Source: Boswellia sacra
Taxonomy: Eukaryota > Streptophyta > Magnoliopsida > Sapindales > Burseraceae
NCBI GenBank assembly: GCA_013180625.2
Contig: SNVD02008757.1
Coordinates: forward strand, 186,001 to 250,000
Reading direction: 5' to 3'
Length of the DNA: 64,000 nt
The position numbers and the translations under genes are program-made. This document shows, one piece after another, positions 33,985 to 46,477 of the stretch (position 1 is the first letter of the stretch; each line of letters opens with the position of its first letter). The notes beneath the pieces are model-generated. The model had not been told where the DNA came from. It saw nothing but the letters and a program-made list of their open reading frames with translations, and ran no database searches.

Positions 33985-36900
33985 CTACCTCTTCTCGATG
34001 AAAGCAATTATGGGCATTAAAAGGCTAACATAAAGTTCTTTCTTAAACCAATTGATAAGAGGGTATGGAAAATTGTTGTTTTTGGATGGAGTCCACCAAC
34101 TCAAGTTTATCACGAAGGTGTCAGAGTTATGAAAGAAGAATAAGCTTTGAATTAGCAAGACTATGATGAAGGTTAATGGAATTCCAAAGTCATTCATTCC
34201 CTCTTCAATGCAGTCGATTTGAAAGTATTCAATGTTATTTCTTCCTACACATCAGCCAAAGATGTATAAGAGAGACTACAAAACAAATATGAAGGGATTG
34301 TATCAGTCAAGAGAGCTAAAATCTTGATGCTTGCCTCTCAATTCGACAAAGTCAAAATGCAAGAGGATGAGACAGCTTCAAAATTCTATGCAAGACTTTG
34401 TGAGATAACTAATGCTGCAACCTTGTTAGGGAAGACTTATAGTGGTGCTAATGTTGTCCTGAAGATACTTAATTCATTACCTGAGAAAAATGAAGCAAAA
34501 GCTACTATTATAGTTGATAGTCAAAACCTTGACAAATTGAAAATTGATAAGTTGTCGGGATCACTACAATCGTATGAAATAACATTCATGCCTTAAATCA
34601 AGAGGAAAAAGTCCATTACATTAGCAGCTTCATCCTCAAAGACAAAAGAAAATGATGAAATTAGAGAAAGTTCTTTAAAAAGTTTCTCAAGAAGAATTCC
34701 AAAAGGAAAAGTCAATTCAAAAGCCAGAAAATGGAGAAAAACATAGCTGATTTCAAGAAGTTTAATAAGGAACTAGAAATGAAACCACAAGTGCAATGCT
34801 TTGAATGTTCAGGATTCAGACATATTAGGTCTGAATGTGTGAATTTAAAGAAGAAAGACAAAGGTCTAAATGCTACTTGGAGTGATAGTGAAACTAAAAG
34901 TAGTTCAGATGAGCAAGAGGAACAGAATAGTTACATTGCATTTGTTGCATCTGCATTAGATAAAGGAAAAGGAGTCATGACAGAGGCAACTAAATTAGTT
35001 ACAACTGAGGTAACTATGATGCAGGTACTAAATCTATTTTTGATTTGACTTACTGTGAAGAACTACAAGAAGCATACAACGATCTTCATCATGTCTAAGA
35101 AATAGATATCCAAAAGAATAAAGAAAATAAGAATAGAATATGGGAGTTGATTAAAGAGATCAAAATTGTCACATATCAGAAAGTATTTTTGGAAGAGAAT
35201 ATTACTGAACTTGCCACAACCAATAAGAAACTGAAATTAGAGTTAGTTGAGAAGGATGAGCTCATAAAAGAGCATGAAGTATCAATTCAGTTTATGTCAA
35301 AAGGAACCAAAAAGCTAGATGAAATTCTAGTTCAAGGAAGAAATAGCAACATCAAGCATGGATTGGTTGTTGAAGCACACAACCAAGCATCCTTTTCAAA
35401 AACTACATTTGTCAAAGCTTTTGAATCAAGCACTTCATAGAAATCAGAATCCTCAACAAAGTGAGAACCATCAAAGTCTAATATCTCAAGCAAATTGCAA
35501 TTCACAAAGATCAGGTAAGAGACTTCAACTTCAGTAAAAACTCTTCTTCCCAAAGTTCAAAAAGTACATTGCATAGTGCATCATCACATTCTATTAAATC
35601 CACAGTGTCAGTGACCAGAAAATTTGTGCGAACATGTTACTTTTGTGGATTTAAGGGATATATTAGGCCTAGATGCTACAAACTGAATAATCTACTGCAT
35701 CAAAATGAACAACAGCATAGGCAGTCTCATAACACACAACATAAGCAGTCACATAAAGCACAACAAAATTGGGTTAAAAAGAACACAGACAAATGTTATG
35801 TTGCATTATCTGTTTTGAATGCATTCACTAATGATTCTTGGTACTTTGATAGTGGATGTTCAAGACATATGACAGCTAACAAAGATCTGTTGAAAAATTT
35901 CAGATTATGCAACCAAGGTTCAATCACATTTAGACATGGTGCCAAGAGCACAATAATGGGTAAGGATACACTGTATGTTGATGGTTTACCTGAGTTTATT
36001 GATGTTCTTTATGTTGAAGGTCTTAAAGTTAATTTACTCGGTATTAGTCAAATTTATGATGATAAAAATATTGTTGAGTTTAATAAGAATAAGCGCATGG
36101 TTCTTGACTCTAATAAGAATTGCATTCTTAAAGGTGTTAGGTCTAATGACAATTGTTACTTATTAAGTAAACTGAGTACATTGCATGTTAAGACTTTGAG
36201 ATTGAACTGTGGCATCAAAGACTTGGCCATATAAATTATAAAGAATTATTTAAATTAACTAAGACTGGGCAATTAGAAGAGTACCAAAGTTTGAACCAAA
36301 ACCTAATATTGTGTGTGGTCCTTGCAAAAAAGGTAAGTAGATTAAAAGTTCTCATGATTCTAATTCTTTTCTTAGCACTTCAAAGATTCTTGAACTGTTA
36401 CATATGGATCTCATGGGTTCAATGCAAGTTCAAAGCATTGCAAGGAAAAGGTATGTTTTTGTTTATGTAGATGACTATTAAAGATATACTTGGGTAGATT
36501 TTGTTAAAGGGAAATTTGACACATTTGATGTGTTTAGAAACTTATGTGTTAGGTTGGAAAATGAACAAAATAGAAACATTGGAAGAATTATCAGAATTAG
36601 AAGTGATCATGGGAAAGAATTAGAAAATGAGAGTTATGCTAATTTTTACAAACTACATGGCATCACTCATGAATTCTTTGCTCCAAAGACACCTCAATAG
36701 AATGGAGTAGTGGAGAGGAAGTACAAAACCTTGCAAGAAATGGCTCGAGTGATGTTGAACAGTAAGAAGTTTACAAAGAGGCTTGGGAAAGGCAATCAAT
36801 ATAGCATGCTACATCATCAACAGAGTTTTCTTAAGGCCAGGAACCTGTCATACACCTTATGAGCTACTGAAATGGAGAAAGCCTAATCTCAAATATCTAT

Positions 36901-37945
36901 GTGTTTGGTTGCCAGTGTTATATCATTAATGATAGAGAACAACTTGGCAAATTTGATTCTAAAAGTGGTGATGGTGTTTTTATTGGTTATTTATTGAATA
37001 ACAAAGTATAAGGGATTTATAACATGAGAACTGAAAATATTATGGAATCTGCCAATGTTGTGTTTGATGATTATGATGATTTTGCAGAATTTTCACATGA
37101 AGAAGCAATAGAAAGTCTTGGAGAACTTGCTAATAGAACTGGAACGAATTTTGCAGAGATCATAAAACTATCACATAGAATGAAACTGCAAAATTTAAGA
37201 TAGTTGAGATTGAAATGTTTGACAACATTGATTTAAGCAGAGATGAAATCAGAATTAATGACAAGACTAGGGATCCCCCAACCTGGATTCAAAAAACACA
37301 TCCTATCATTTCTATGATTGGAAGTCTAGCAAGTGGAGTTAAAACCCAAAGTAAGGTAAGGAATCAGGTGAGTTTTTCTTACTACGTATCACTTGTAGAA
37401 CTTAAATTTGTTAATGATGCTCTTAAAGAAGAAGCCTAGATTCAAGCCATGCAAGATGAACTGAATCAATTTGAAAGAAATCAAGTTTGGAATTTAGTTC
37501 CTAGACCTGAAAATACTAATGTCATTGGAACTAAATAAATTTTTAAGAATAAAGTAATGAAAATGGGAATATCTATTGAGGCAATAGATTTTGATGAAAC
37601 CTTTGCACTTGTGGCTAGGTTAGAATCTATTAGATTGTTGCTTGCTATTGCTTGTTTGTCAAACTTCAAAAACTCTTTCAAATGGATGTTAAAACAACTT
37701 TTCTAAATGGCATTTTACATGAGAAAGCTTTTGTTGAACAACAAAAGGCTTCGTTGATCCTACATATCCCACTTATGTTTACAAACTGAAAAAGGCTCTA
37801 TATGGTCTGAAACAAGCTCCAAGAGCTTGGTATGAAATGCTTACAACATTTCTCCTTGGTAAGGGATATACTAGAGGCAGCAATGACAAAACCTTGTTCA
37901 TAAAGCACACATATTATGGCTCAAATCTATGTTGATGATATAGTT
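33985..37945 (+). pseudogene. Sirevirus-like gag-pol, 5' portion (gag, protease, integrase, start of RT)
   Basis: A gag region at about 34000-34600 in one frame with stops. A CCHC knuckle (CFECSGFRHIRSEC) at about 34800 is followed by a Ser/Asp-rich segment. A second knuckle-like motif at about 35640 (CYFCGFKGYIRPRC) is followed by an aspartic protease signature, FDSGCSRHM, at about 35845. Then come the integrase (HMDLMGS, DHGKELENE, NGVVERK) and the RT start, with [13 protein letters not shown] at 37800 and YVDDIVFG at 37930-37950. Many stops and frameshifts break it throughout. It continues beyond the gypsy insertion at 44786. Confidence 0.85.
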
Positions 37946-37951
37946 TTTGGT

Positions 37952-39479
37952 TGACACATCCGAAAAAGGATTGTCTCCCAAGTATAGGAGTGTCGAAGTA
38001 ATAATCCCAGTGAGACTGGGGTCGATCCACGAGGAAGGGGATTTTAGCGTTACGAATTATAAGATAAGCAAATATGACATGAATAATTCAAAGAAATGAC
38101 AAGATAATATCAATAAATATGTAAGATGATAGACGGTATTACCGACCATTCAAATATAAAACAAAAAGCAAGAGAAGGTAAAACCATCCATGGAAATAGG
38201 TGGTATAAGCAACCATAGTAAATTAAAGAACAATTTCATAAGGTGGTAGAACCTACCATAGTAAATAAAATAAAAAGTTCATAAACAATAGAATAATTAA
38301 AATACAAGAGGAATTAACACAATAACAATGAAGGTTAAGGTTAGGGGATCCGCCTTTGATATTTCAAATAAGGATAATTAGCCCATTTTAGTTTTATGTA
38401 TTATATTTGTTTAATTACCAATATTTATACCACTTCTTATAAATGGGTTCAAGCATCCAATGTGCCAATCACCATATGTCTACAACAAATCAAGGTTCCT
38501 AACTAGACTTGTGTCGGTAAGGAAGAACCATACGACGTCTAGGAAGGATCCAAGCATTTGATGTGCCAATGATTGTCGACAATGGATCAAGACCTCCACC
38601 TTACGAGTGGTGTCAAGATTGATTAAGAAATTAAATATAAATCATATTGAATAAACATTATAAGATTAAGATTATTAAGCACATATTAAGGGTTAAAGAA
38701 TCCTTATTCTCATATCAAGGGTTTCACCCTTTCACCTTAGCAAAAGAGAAATTAGAAGAACATTATAATAGAAAGAAAATAAAATGCAAGAAAAAGGAAA
38801 TTCATTAATAACATAAACACACAAAACACAATACAAGATCCTAGCCAAAGCCAAAATGTTCCAGCCAAGGCCAAGATGCCCCAATGGGTCACAAGGCACC
38901 TATATTTATAGATACATCCAGGGGCAAACTTGTCAAATTACAAAGGCATAATTGTCAAATATTAGTTATAAATATCTTTGACAATTGGGATCATTAGGCA
39001 CCGACTTTAATCATTAATTTTGACATTGAAATATTGAGAATTTTAATCACATGTCTTCATGAACATTGTAGATATTTCTCTCAGCTTTCTAGAACATATT
39101 GATTTGAACAATTTGGATACGTATTTTGAGAGATACGGTCCAAATACTGAGGCCTGGTCAGACTGGGCCGAGACTGTAGATGGGTTCATTTCAAGCCCAA
39201 TTGTGGTCCACTAAGAGCCCGAATTTGATGATACTTGTGAAATATAATCTTGTAGAAAATTGAATCAGATTTTCAAAACATTAAGAATTGTACTATTCTG
39301 ATCTATAAATAGAGAGTTATGCCCATTTTACCGAACCTGTAACAAAACCAAAATTAAGAGAAATTAATTCCAAAGATGCAAATGCTACAAATATGCTTAA
39401 GTTGAGGAATTTAATGATACTATTAATGCAATATGATGAACTAAACTCTTATTAAACATGCATATTTAAGTGTTCATCA
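37952..39479 (-). repeat. 3' LTR of the gag-only gypsy element
   Basis: Nearly identical to 43252-44780. In minus-strand terms it follows a purine-rich tract whose plus-strand complement is CACCCCCCAACT just after 39479. It contains CTATAAATAGAG (39302-39313), a plausible TATA region on the plus strand. Confidence 0.92.
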
Positions 39480-41274
39480 CACCCCCCAACTAGCTTATTG
39501 CTAGTCCCTAGCAATTAAAGCGCTATTATTTAGAAGTGATTTATAGAATTTTACATCCAAGGTGGTCATTATTGCACTCTTCTTGATTTTATCCAAATAA
39601 ACAAACTCTCAACCAATTATTATTATTATTTTTTTTATGACTCATGTACCCTTTGGTCAAGATATCTATAAACCTTCTTTTTGTGCTCAGTCAACATATG
39701 ACTATGGGGCTTATTAGAAAGAAGTCATATCGGTTCTAATATTTGTTAAGGCTAACAACCTTAGGTAAGGGGCATTTATTCATTATATATATATATATTT
39801 TTTTTCTCTCTTTTTTTTTTGAAAGAATGCATCTTTAACCCATGTAGCGAGTCTTAGGCTAATGACTCCCAGACCAGTTGGCCTTAAGGTATTAGGTGTT
39901 AAGACATCCCTTCGATCTTAACGACTCAGATTGTCGATGCTTTATTTTTGCTTAGAAACTTGTGGATAGTGCAATGTTCAATCCCATTAAGCTTTCTCCT
40001 TAATCCATGTAGCGAGCTTTGAGCCAATAGCTCCCAAACCAGTTGGTCTTAGGGTATTAGGTGTTGAGGCACCCATCGGGCTTAATTGCTTGAATTAAGG
40101 AGGCTACGAGACCAAACTTAACCATAATTGCTCTCTTCTTCTTTTTTTTCACTTTTTTTTTTTAACTTCCCCCTTCCTTTGTGTTGTTATCCTAAACAAA
40201 ACAAAAGAACTCAATATTACAACATTTCATTTTGCCACCCACAATCATGCATCAAGGTATGTGTATGTGTGTGAAGAAAGGTTCATGAATACTTGCTTCA
40301 TGAGTACATAAGCACACAATTTTTAAATGATAAGGTTGTTAGAGTTCATAGATTTGAATAATTCAAAGTGAAATGAATAAGACCTCCTTGTTATAAAATT
40401 CAAAAATCAAGACTAAAAAATATCAAGTTAGCTAAAATGAGTTCACAAAGTCAAAATAAAATGACAAATTGGTTAGAATGGGTTTCAAGAGTTCAAACTG
40501 GTCCTCCTTACTCTGCCATTCCTGACCTAGAATGCGTCTCAAGAGGATTTGAACTCCTTACACCGCACTCTGAATCTAATTACTAACTCGCTTTTTTTTG
40601 TAAGAAAAAAAAATTCAAGATACACTTATGTCTACTATCCTTCCCTCCCAACCAAATAAAACATTGTCCTCAATGTTTAAATGTAGAGAGATAAAGCATA
40701 GGAGACATTACCTGAAGCTTCTGTTATTCAAGAGAGATGACCTGAAAGACTCATAAAATAAAATGCTACGAATAAAATAAAAGACAAGAAATTTAAAATT
40801 GATGGCACAAATGCATGTGTATAGGTAGTTGTGACTGTGGCTCACATCTTCCTCTGGTTTTACGTCCAGAAACGGCTTAAACACCTTCTATGAGTTGGGG
40901 ATATGCTTCCCATCCAGTTTTCTTATAAACTGGCAAACAGGGTTGTTTTGAGTCAAATTCCCAAGACTATGAAGAAAATGAGAGAGAAGAAAAGAAAATG
41001 GATGCAAGGTGAGCAACAGTTTTTAGGGAACTGAAAAACCGACTTTAAAAGTCACGGAGTATCGTATCCGCCACTTGACCGAGAAACAAAATGCAAACAC
41101 ACAAATAAAATAAAAGCACATAAAATAAAATAAGAACGAACTAGAAATGATAGCAAAAATCAAGAATAAAAATGAAAATGAAAATATGGCAGAAATGGAT
41201 AAAATTTGATTAGTCATGAAAAAAGGCCAAAAGAGGAATCTCTTCAAAAGTACTTTACCACGGTAAAAAATATG
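39480..41274 (-). other. Noncoding 3' interior of the gag-only element
   Basis: Includes the purine-rich tract (39480-39490), the phrase CTAGTCCCTAGCAATTAAAG typical of Athila-like interiors, and a duplicated block around CTCCCAAACCAGTTGG/CTCCCAGACCAGTTGG (39866 and 40026). No pol-like coding sequence seen on either strand. Confidence 0.75.
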
Positions 41275-43053
41275 TCATTGAGGTGGTACCTCTCTTTTTC
41301 CTTTATTTGTGAGAATGAAAGAGATTAGCACCAATTGAGTTTGTTTGTCCTTGAGGAATGCATTCTTGAGTGTGGATGTTTCTTCTTGCCTTTTTTCAAA
41401 GCATGGCTCCCAACTCTTAATCTCCTTCACCTGTACAAAATCAAGCAATGAGAATTCTTTAGAAGTAATGGGCTCTAGTTGCACACTTGGTTCAAATGAA
41501 CTAGTTAACCTGATTTCTGAAGGACTTGAAAAATTCTTATTCTGGATATAGTCTTCCATATTAGTTTTAGTCCTATTAGCTTCCTCATGCCAGAAAAATT
41601 CATTGATTTCGAAATTTTGGTTAAGTTCCTTTGCATGATGACATGAGGGCATAAATGAGGATTCGATCTCTTCCTTGTTAGGTGTAGTTTTATTAACCTC
41701 TTCCTTACCCGTTGAGATTGATTCATCATCTTTCTCATAAGGGTTAAGAATATGTTCTTTGTCAACCTTACCATCATGAAGAGTACTTACCGAATCTTCG
41801 TCTAGATGTTGGCCACTTGGATTACTCACATGTGGATTGATGGAGTTTGGCTTTAGTTGAGATGGAAACTCACCTTTCTCATGAGGACTAAGTGCAAATG
41901 TAAGCTTTTCAAGAGTATCGTTCAAGTTCGCCATAGTTTGAGCAGTTTAACTATTAAAAGCCTCTTGCTTTGCAATGAATGAATTCAATGTTTCTTCAAG
42001 ATCCTCATAAGATGCATGATCATAAGATTTTTGAAAATTTTCATATGATTGAAAGGGAGGTTGGTAAGATTGTGCATGATTATCCTTTCTCCGATCAAAA
42101 TTCAAGTGATTTTTCCATCCAAAATTTTGTGAGTAAGAATTAGGATTTGACCTTTGGAAAGTGTTTAACACATTGGTTTGGTCATGGAGACATTTCCTAA
42201 AGGTAGGCATAATTGGGCAATCATCCATAGGATGATCACTAGTATTACAAGTGTGACAGATAATTTCTTGCATAGACCACATTTCTAAGTCCTTGACTTT
42301 TCTAGTTAGGGATGCAAATTTAGCATGATGATCATGATTCTCCCTAATGTTATAAATGTCTCTACTAGATGTTCTTGGTACCTCGTAGGTGCCAACATTG
42401 TTCCAATTTTGAGCATTTTTCGCTAGTAAGTCTAGGAAATCCATGGCTTCATTTGGGTATTTATCTTCAAATTATCCATCACACATTATTTCTATCATTT
42501 GCCTAGCTTGATGTGTAAGACCTTCATAGAAAGTTAAAACTAGTTCCCATGTTTCCAAACCATGATGAGGACAAGTATTAAGCAATGCTTTATACCTATC
42601 CCAACATTGGTAAAAGGTCTCTCCTTGTTTTTTAGTGAAATTGATGATTTGATTTTTGAGAGAATTTGTTCTATAGGGAGGAAAGAATTCTTTAAGAAAT
42701 TGTTGTTGCATTTCATCCCAAGAGCTAATGGATCTTGACCTAAGATTTTGTAGCCATATCTTAGCTTTATCTTTTAGAGAAAAAGGAAAAAGCTTTAATC
42801 TTAAGATGTTTATGCTACAATTTAGGTCACTATAAGTGTTACAAAACTCTTCAAATTCTCTCAAGTGCAAAAATGGGTTTTCAACATCTAGGCCATGAAA
42901 GTGGGGTAAGAATTGAATGAAATCCGATTCATGGTCTAAGTATAATGCATCATGAGGGAAGACTATGCATGATTGTGCACAAGTTCTCCTAAGATTTATG
43001 GAGTCCATTAATGTTCTTGGTTGGACATGAGCATGATTTTTTTTTTCAGACAA
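41275..43053 (-). pseudogene. Ty3/gypsy gag (Athila-like), one frame with two in-frame stops
   Basis: Three segments in the same minus-strand frame: 43053-42472 (starts MSEKKNHAHVQPRTLMD), 42444-41947 and 41934-41275. The stop after MIEIMCDG and a second after KQEAFNS interrupt an otherwise continuous reading frame. The first segment carries the retrotransposon gag core (HLREFEEFCNTY, LFPFSLKDKAKIWL, FLKEFFPP, FYEGLTHQARQMI), and the second a single zinc-knuckle-like C-H-T-C-N-T-S-D-H-P-M-D-D-C at about residue 50. The tail is acidic and repetitive. Gag packages the RNA; with no pol this element would be transmitted in trans. Confidence 0.88.
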
Positions 43054-43227
43054 GATGAGTGGCTACTAACAATTCTACCAATTAATGCAAAGAGAAAGAA
43101 AAGATGAACACATGCAAGAAAAAATAAAAAATAGAAATGGGGAGAGAAGAGATGAACATATGCAAGAAAAATAAAAATAGAAATGGGAAAAGAAAATACT
43201 TACAATTTTGTACGCCAAATTTTACCG

Positions 43228-43245
43228 TCCCCGACAATGGCGCCA
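43228..43245 (-). promoter_or_regulatory. Primer-binding site of the gag-only element (tRNA-Asp type)
   Basis: On the minus strand, six bases after the 5' LTR, TGGCGCCATTGTCGGGGA is close to the plant gypsy primer site TGGCGCCGTTGCCGGGGA, usually paired with tRNA-Asp. Confidence 0.75.
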
Positions 43246-43251
43246 AAAACT

Positions 43252-44780
43252 TGACACATCCGAAAAAGGATTGTCTCCCAAGTATAGAAGTGTCGAAGTA
43301 ATAATCCTGGTGAGACCGGGGTCGATCCACGAGGAAGGGGATTTTAGCGTTACGAATTATAAGATAAGCAAATATGACATGAATAATTCAAAGAAATGAC
43401 AAGATAATATCAATAAATATGTAAGATGATAGGCGGTATTACCGACCATTCAAATATAAAACAAAAAGCAAGAGAAGGTAAAACCATCCATGGAAATAAG
43501 TGGTATAAGCAACCATAGTAAATTAAAGAACAATTTCATAAGGTGGTAGAACCTACCATAGTAAATAAAATAAAAAGTTCATAAACAATAGAATAATTAA
43601 AATACAAGAGGAATTAACACAATAAAAATGAAGGCTAAGGTTAGGGGATCCGCCCTTGATATTTCAAATAAGGATAATTAACCCATTTTAGTTATATGAA
43701 TTATATTTGTTTCATTACCAATATTTATACCACTTCTTGTAAATGGGTTCAAGCATCCAATGTGCCAATCACCATATGTCTACAACAAATCAAGATTCCT
43801 AACTAGACTTGTGTCGGTAAGGAAGAACCATACGACGTCTAGAAAGGATCCAAGCATTTGATGTGCCAAGGATTGTCTACAATGGATCAAAACCTCCACC
43901 TTACGAGTGGTGTCAAGATTGATTAAGAAATTAAATATAAATCATATTGAATAAACATTATAAGATTAAGATTATTAAGCACATATTAAGGGTTAAAGAA
44001 TCCTTATTCTCATATCAAGGGTTTCACCCTTTCACCTTAGCAAAAGAGAAATTAGAAGAACATTATAATAGAAAGAAAATAAAATGCAAGAAAAAGGAAA
44101 TTCATTAATAACATAAACACACAAAACACAATACAAGATCCTAGCCAAAGCCAAAATGTTCCAGCCAAGGCCAAGATGCCCCAATGGGTCACAAGGCACC
44201 TCTATTTATAGATACATCTAGGGGCAAACTTGTCAAATTATAAAGGCATAATTGTCAAATATTAGTTATAAATATCTTTGACAATTGGGATCATTAGGCA
44301 CCGACTTTAACCATCAATTTTGACATTGAAATATTGAGAATTTTAATCACATGTCTTCATGAAAGTTGTAGATATTTCTCTCATCTTTCTAGAACATATT
44401 GATTTGCATAATTTGGATATGTATTTTGAGAGATACGGTCTAAATACTGAGGCCTGATCAGATTGGGCTGAGACTGTAGATGGGTTCACTTCAAGCCCAA
44501 TTTTGGTCCACTAAGAGCCCGAATTTGATGATGCTTGTGAAATACAATCTTGTAGATAATTGAATCAGCCTTCCAAAACATTAATAATTGCACCATTCTG
44601 ATCTATAAATAGAGAGTTATTCCTATTTTACCAAACCTGTAACAAAACCAAAATTAAGAGGAAGTTAATTCCAAAGATGCAAAGACTACAAATATGCTTA
44701 AGTTGAGGAATTTAATGACACTATTATTGCAATATGATGAATTAAGCTCTTATTAAACATACATATTTAAGTGTTCATCA
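43252..44780 (-). repeat. 5' LTR of the gag-only gypsy element
   Basis: 1529 bp, pair of the LTR at 37952-39479, with TG...CA borders. Confidence 0.92.
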
Positions 44781-44785
44781 TTGGT

Positions 44786-45610
44786 ACTACACTTGATGAT
44801 AAAACTAATGAGTTTGTTGAGCTTATGCAAGGCTAATTGGAGATGAGTATGGTAGGTAAACTAACCTTTTTCCTTGGACTTTAAGTCAAACAATTTGATG
44901 ATGGCATTTTCATCTCTCAACCTAAGTATGCAAAGAACTTAGTGAAAATATTTGAAATGGACAATAGCAAAGCAATGAGGACACCTATTGCTACCAATCC
45001 CAACTTGTCAAAGGATAATGCTGGAAGTGATGCTGATCAAAGCCTATACAGAAGTATGATTGGAAGTCTTCTGTATCGACATCAGTTTTAGTTAGGTTTA
45101 TGTACACGATTATTGTCATGTTTGAAGAACAGTATCTGGCAGTAATCAAGAGGATAATTAGGTTACAGTGATGCTGATTGGGCTGATAATGTGGATGATA
45201 AAAAGAGTACCACAAAAGGGTGCTTCTATCTTGGAAACAACCTGGTGGCTTGGCACAGCAAGAAACAAAACTCAATTTCACTTTCCATTACTGAGGCTGA
45301 GTATTGGTAGCTACTGTTCTCAATTGCTATGGATGAAACAAAGGTTAGATGACTATGATATCACTCAAGAATCCATAATAGTATTTTGTTATAACACAAG
45401 TGCAACTAACATCTCCAAAAATCCTGTCCAACACTTAAGAACTAAACAAATAGACATTAGGTATCATTTTATCAGAGAGTTAGTTGAATCTAGAATAGTC
45501 ACATTGAGCATATTTCAACATAAAACCAACTAGTTGATTTGTTTACTAAGGCACTAGGCTCATCAAGATTTGAAAAGCTGAGAAAGGCTATTGGTGTATG
45601 TTGCTTACAT
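44786..45610 (+). pseudogene. Sirevirus-like pol, 3' portion (RT end and RNase H)
   Basis: Picks up the RT exactly where the gypsy element cut it: after a short linker come LEMSMVGKLTFFLGL, then PKYAKNLVKIFEM at about 44930, and SLYRSMIGSLLY at about 45040. RNase H follows in broken frames (GYSDADWADN at about 45160, TKGCFYLGNN, RTKQIDIRYHFIRELV at about 45450). Several frameshifts and stops. The end of pol is near 45600. Confidence 0.8.
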
Positions 45611-46477
45611 GATTAAACACTACCTCAGTCACATATAGAATATCTAAAACATCATTAAATTTCTTTTAACTTTGCATTTTTTAGCTGTTTGTGTTTGAAT
45701 TCAATGCTTTTCATTGCACTTTTTAATTGATGCGATTTATTGTAAATATAGAAAGGGCTACCTGTATGTGTCAAGTGAAAGCCATTTGTTGAAAGTAATT
45801 CAAGTGTATCTAGGAAATATACTTAGATTGCCCATTCAACATGAAAAAGGCTATCACCATACATGTGTGAAAGCCACTGTATTTGTGTTTAATTTCAATT
45901 GAGATCAATTTCTGTGTATTTTAGAAATATGTTGAGATTGACCACTTGATTGAAATTTGATTTGTGTATTAATGCAACTGTCTAGATTTAATTTATTGAA
46001 TATTTGTGTGGCTTTGAAAAATGCTCTATTAAAATAAATTACATGATGTCAGGATGTTGTAGTCACATTTGAGATAACAAGTGTACTTATGACATGTATG
46101 ATTGTTATTATTATTATTATTTTTTGACTCAGCTGTGTAATTGATTGTGTGAGTTATATGTGTACAAGGTTGACACATCAGTAAGCAGGTTTGAAATTGA
46201 AATATTATTAAAAGTGGCGGGACTTAACAACATTCAACTATTTCATTTAATTAATTAAATGCTTGAATCTTTTATATTTAATTTCTTGAGACATTATTTG
46301 AAAATCAAAGTAAGAGTTAAGAGGGACTTTGAAATTGTATTATCTGATTTTTTTTGGATTTTTGGATAAGAGAGACAATATTTTATTTCCAAACTTATCC
46401 TAGATCTTTCCTTATTCAAATTGGACTAAACCTCCTATGCTAGGGCTTCATTTATATTTTAGTTTCAATTCACTTAA
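45611..46477 (+). other. Spacer between pol and the env-like ORF of the copia
   Basis: AT-rich noncoding stretch; Sireviruses characteristically have a spacer here. A (TTA)n tract lies at about 46106-46122. Confidence 0.55.

Larger units (their letters stand above)
37952..44780 (-). mobile_element. Ty3/gypsy-like gag-only retrotransposon (TR-GAG type), minus strand, 6829 bp
   Basis: Two long terminal repeats, 37952-39479 (1528 bp) and 43252-44780 (1529 bp), start TGACACATCCG and end TTCATCA; they differ at only a few percent of positions by eye. A perfect 5-bp target duplication TTGGT flanks the element (37947-37951, 44781-44785). Between the LTRs (3772 bp) is a minus-strand gag and no protease, RT, integrase or RNase H, so it must depend on enzymes from another element. 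In minus-strand order: 5' LTR 44780-43252, primer site, gag, long noncoding 3' part, purine-rich tract, 3' LTR. It lies in the RT of the host copia. Confidence 0.92.
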
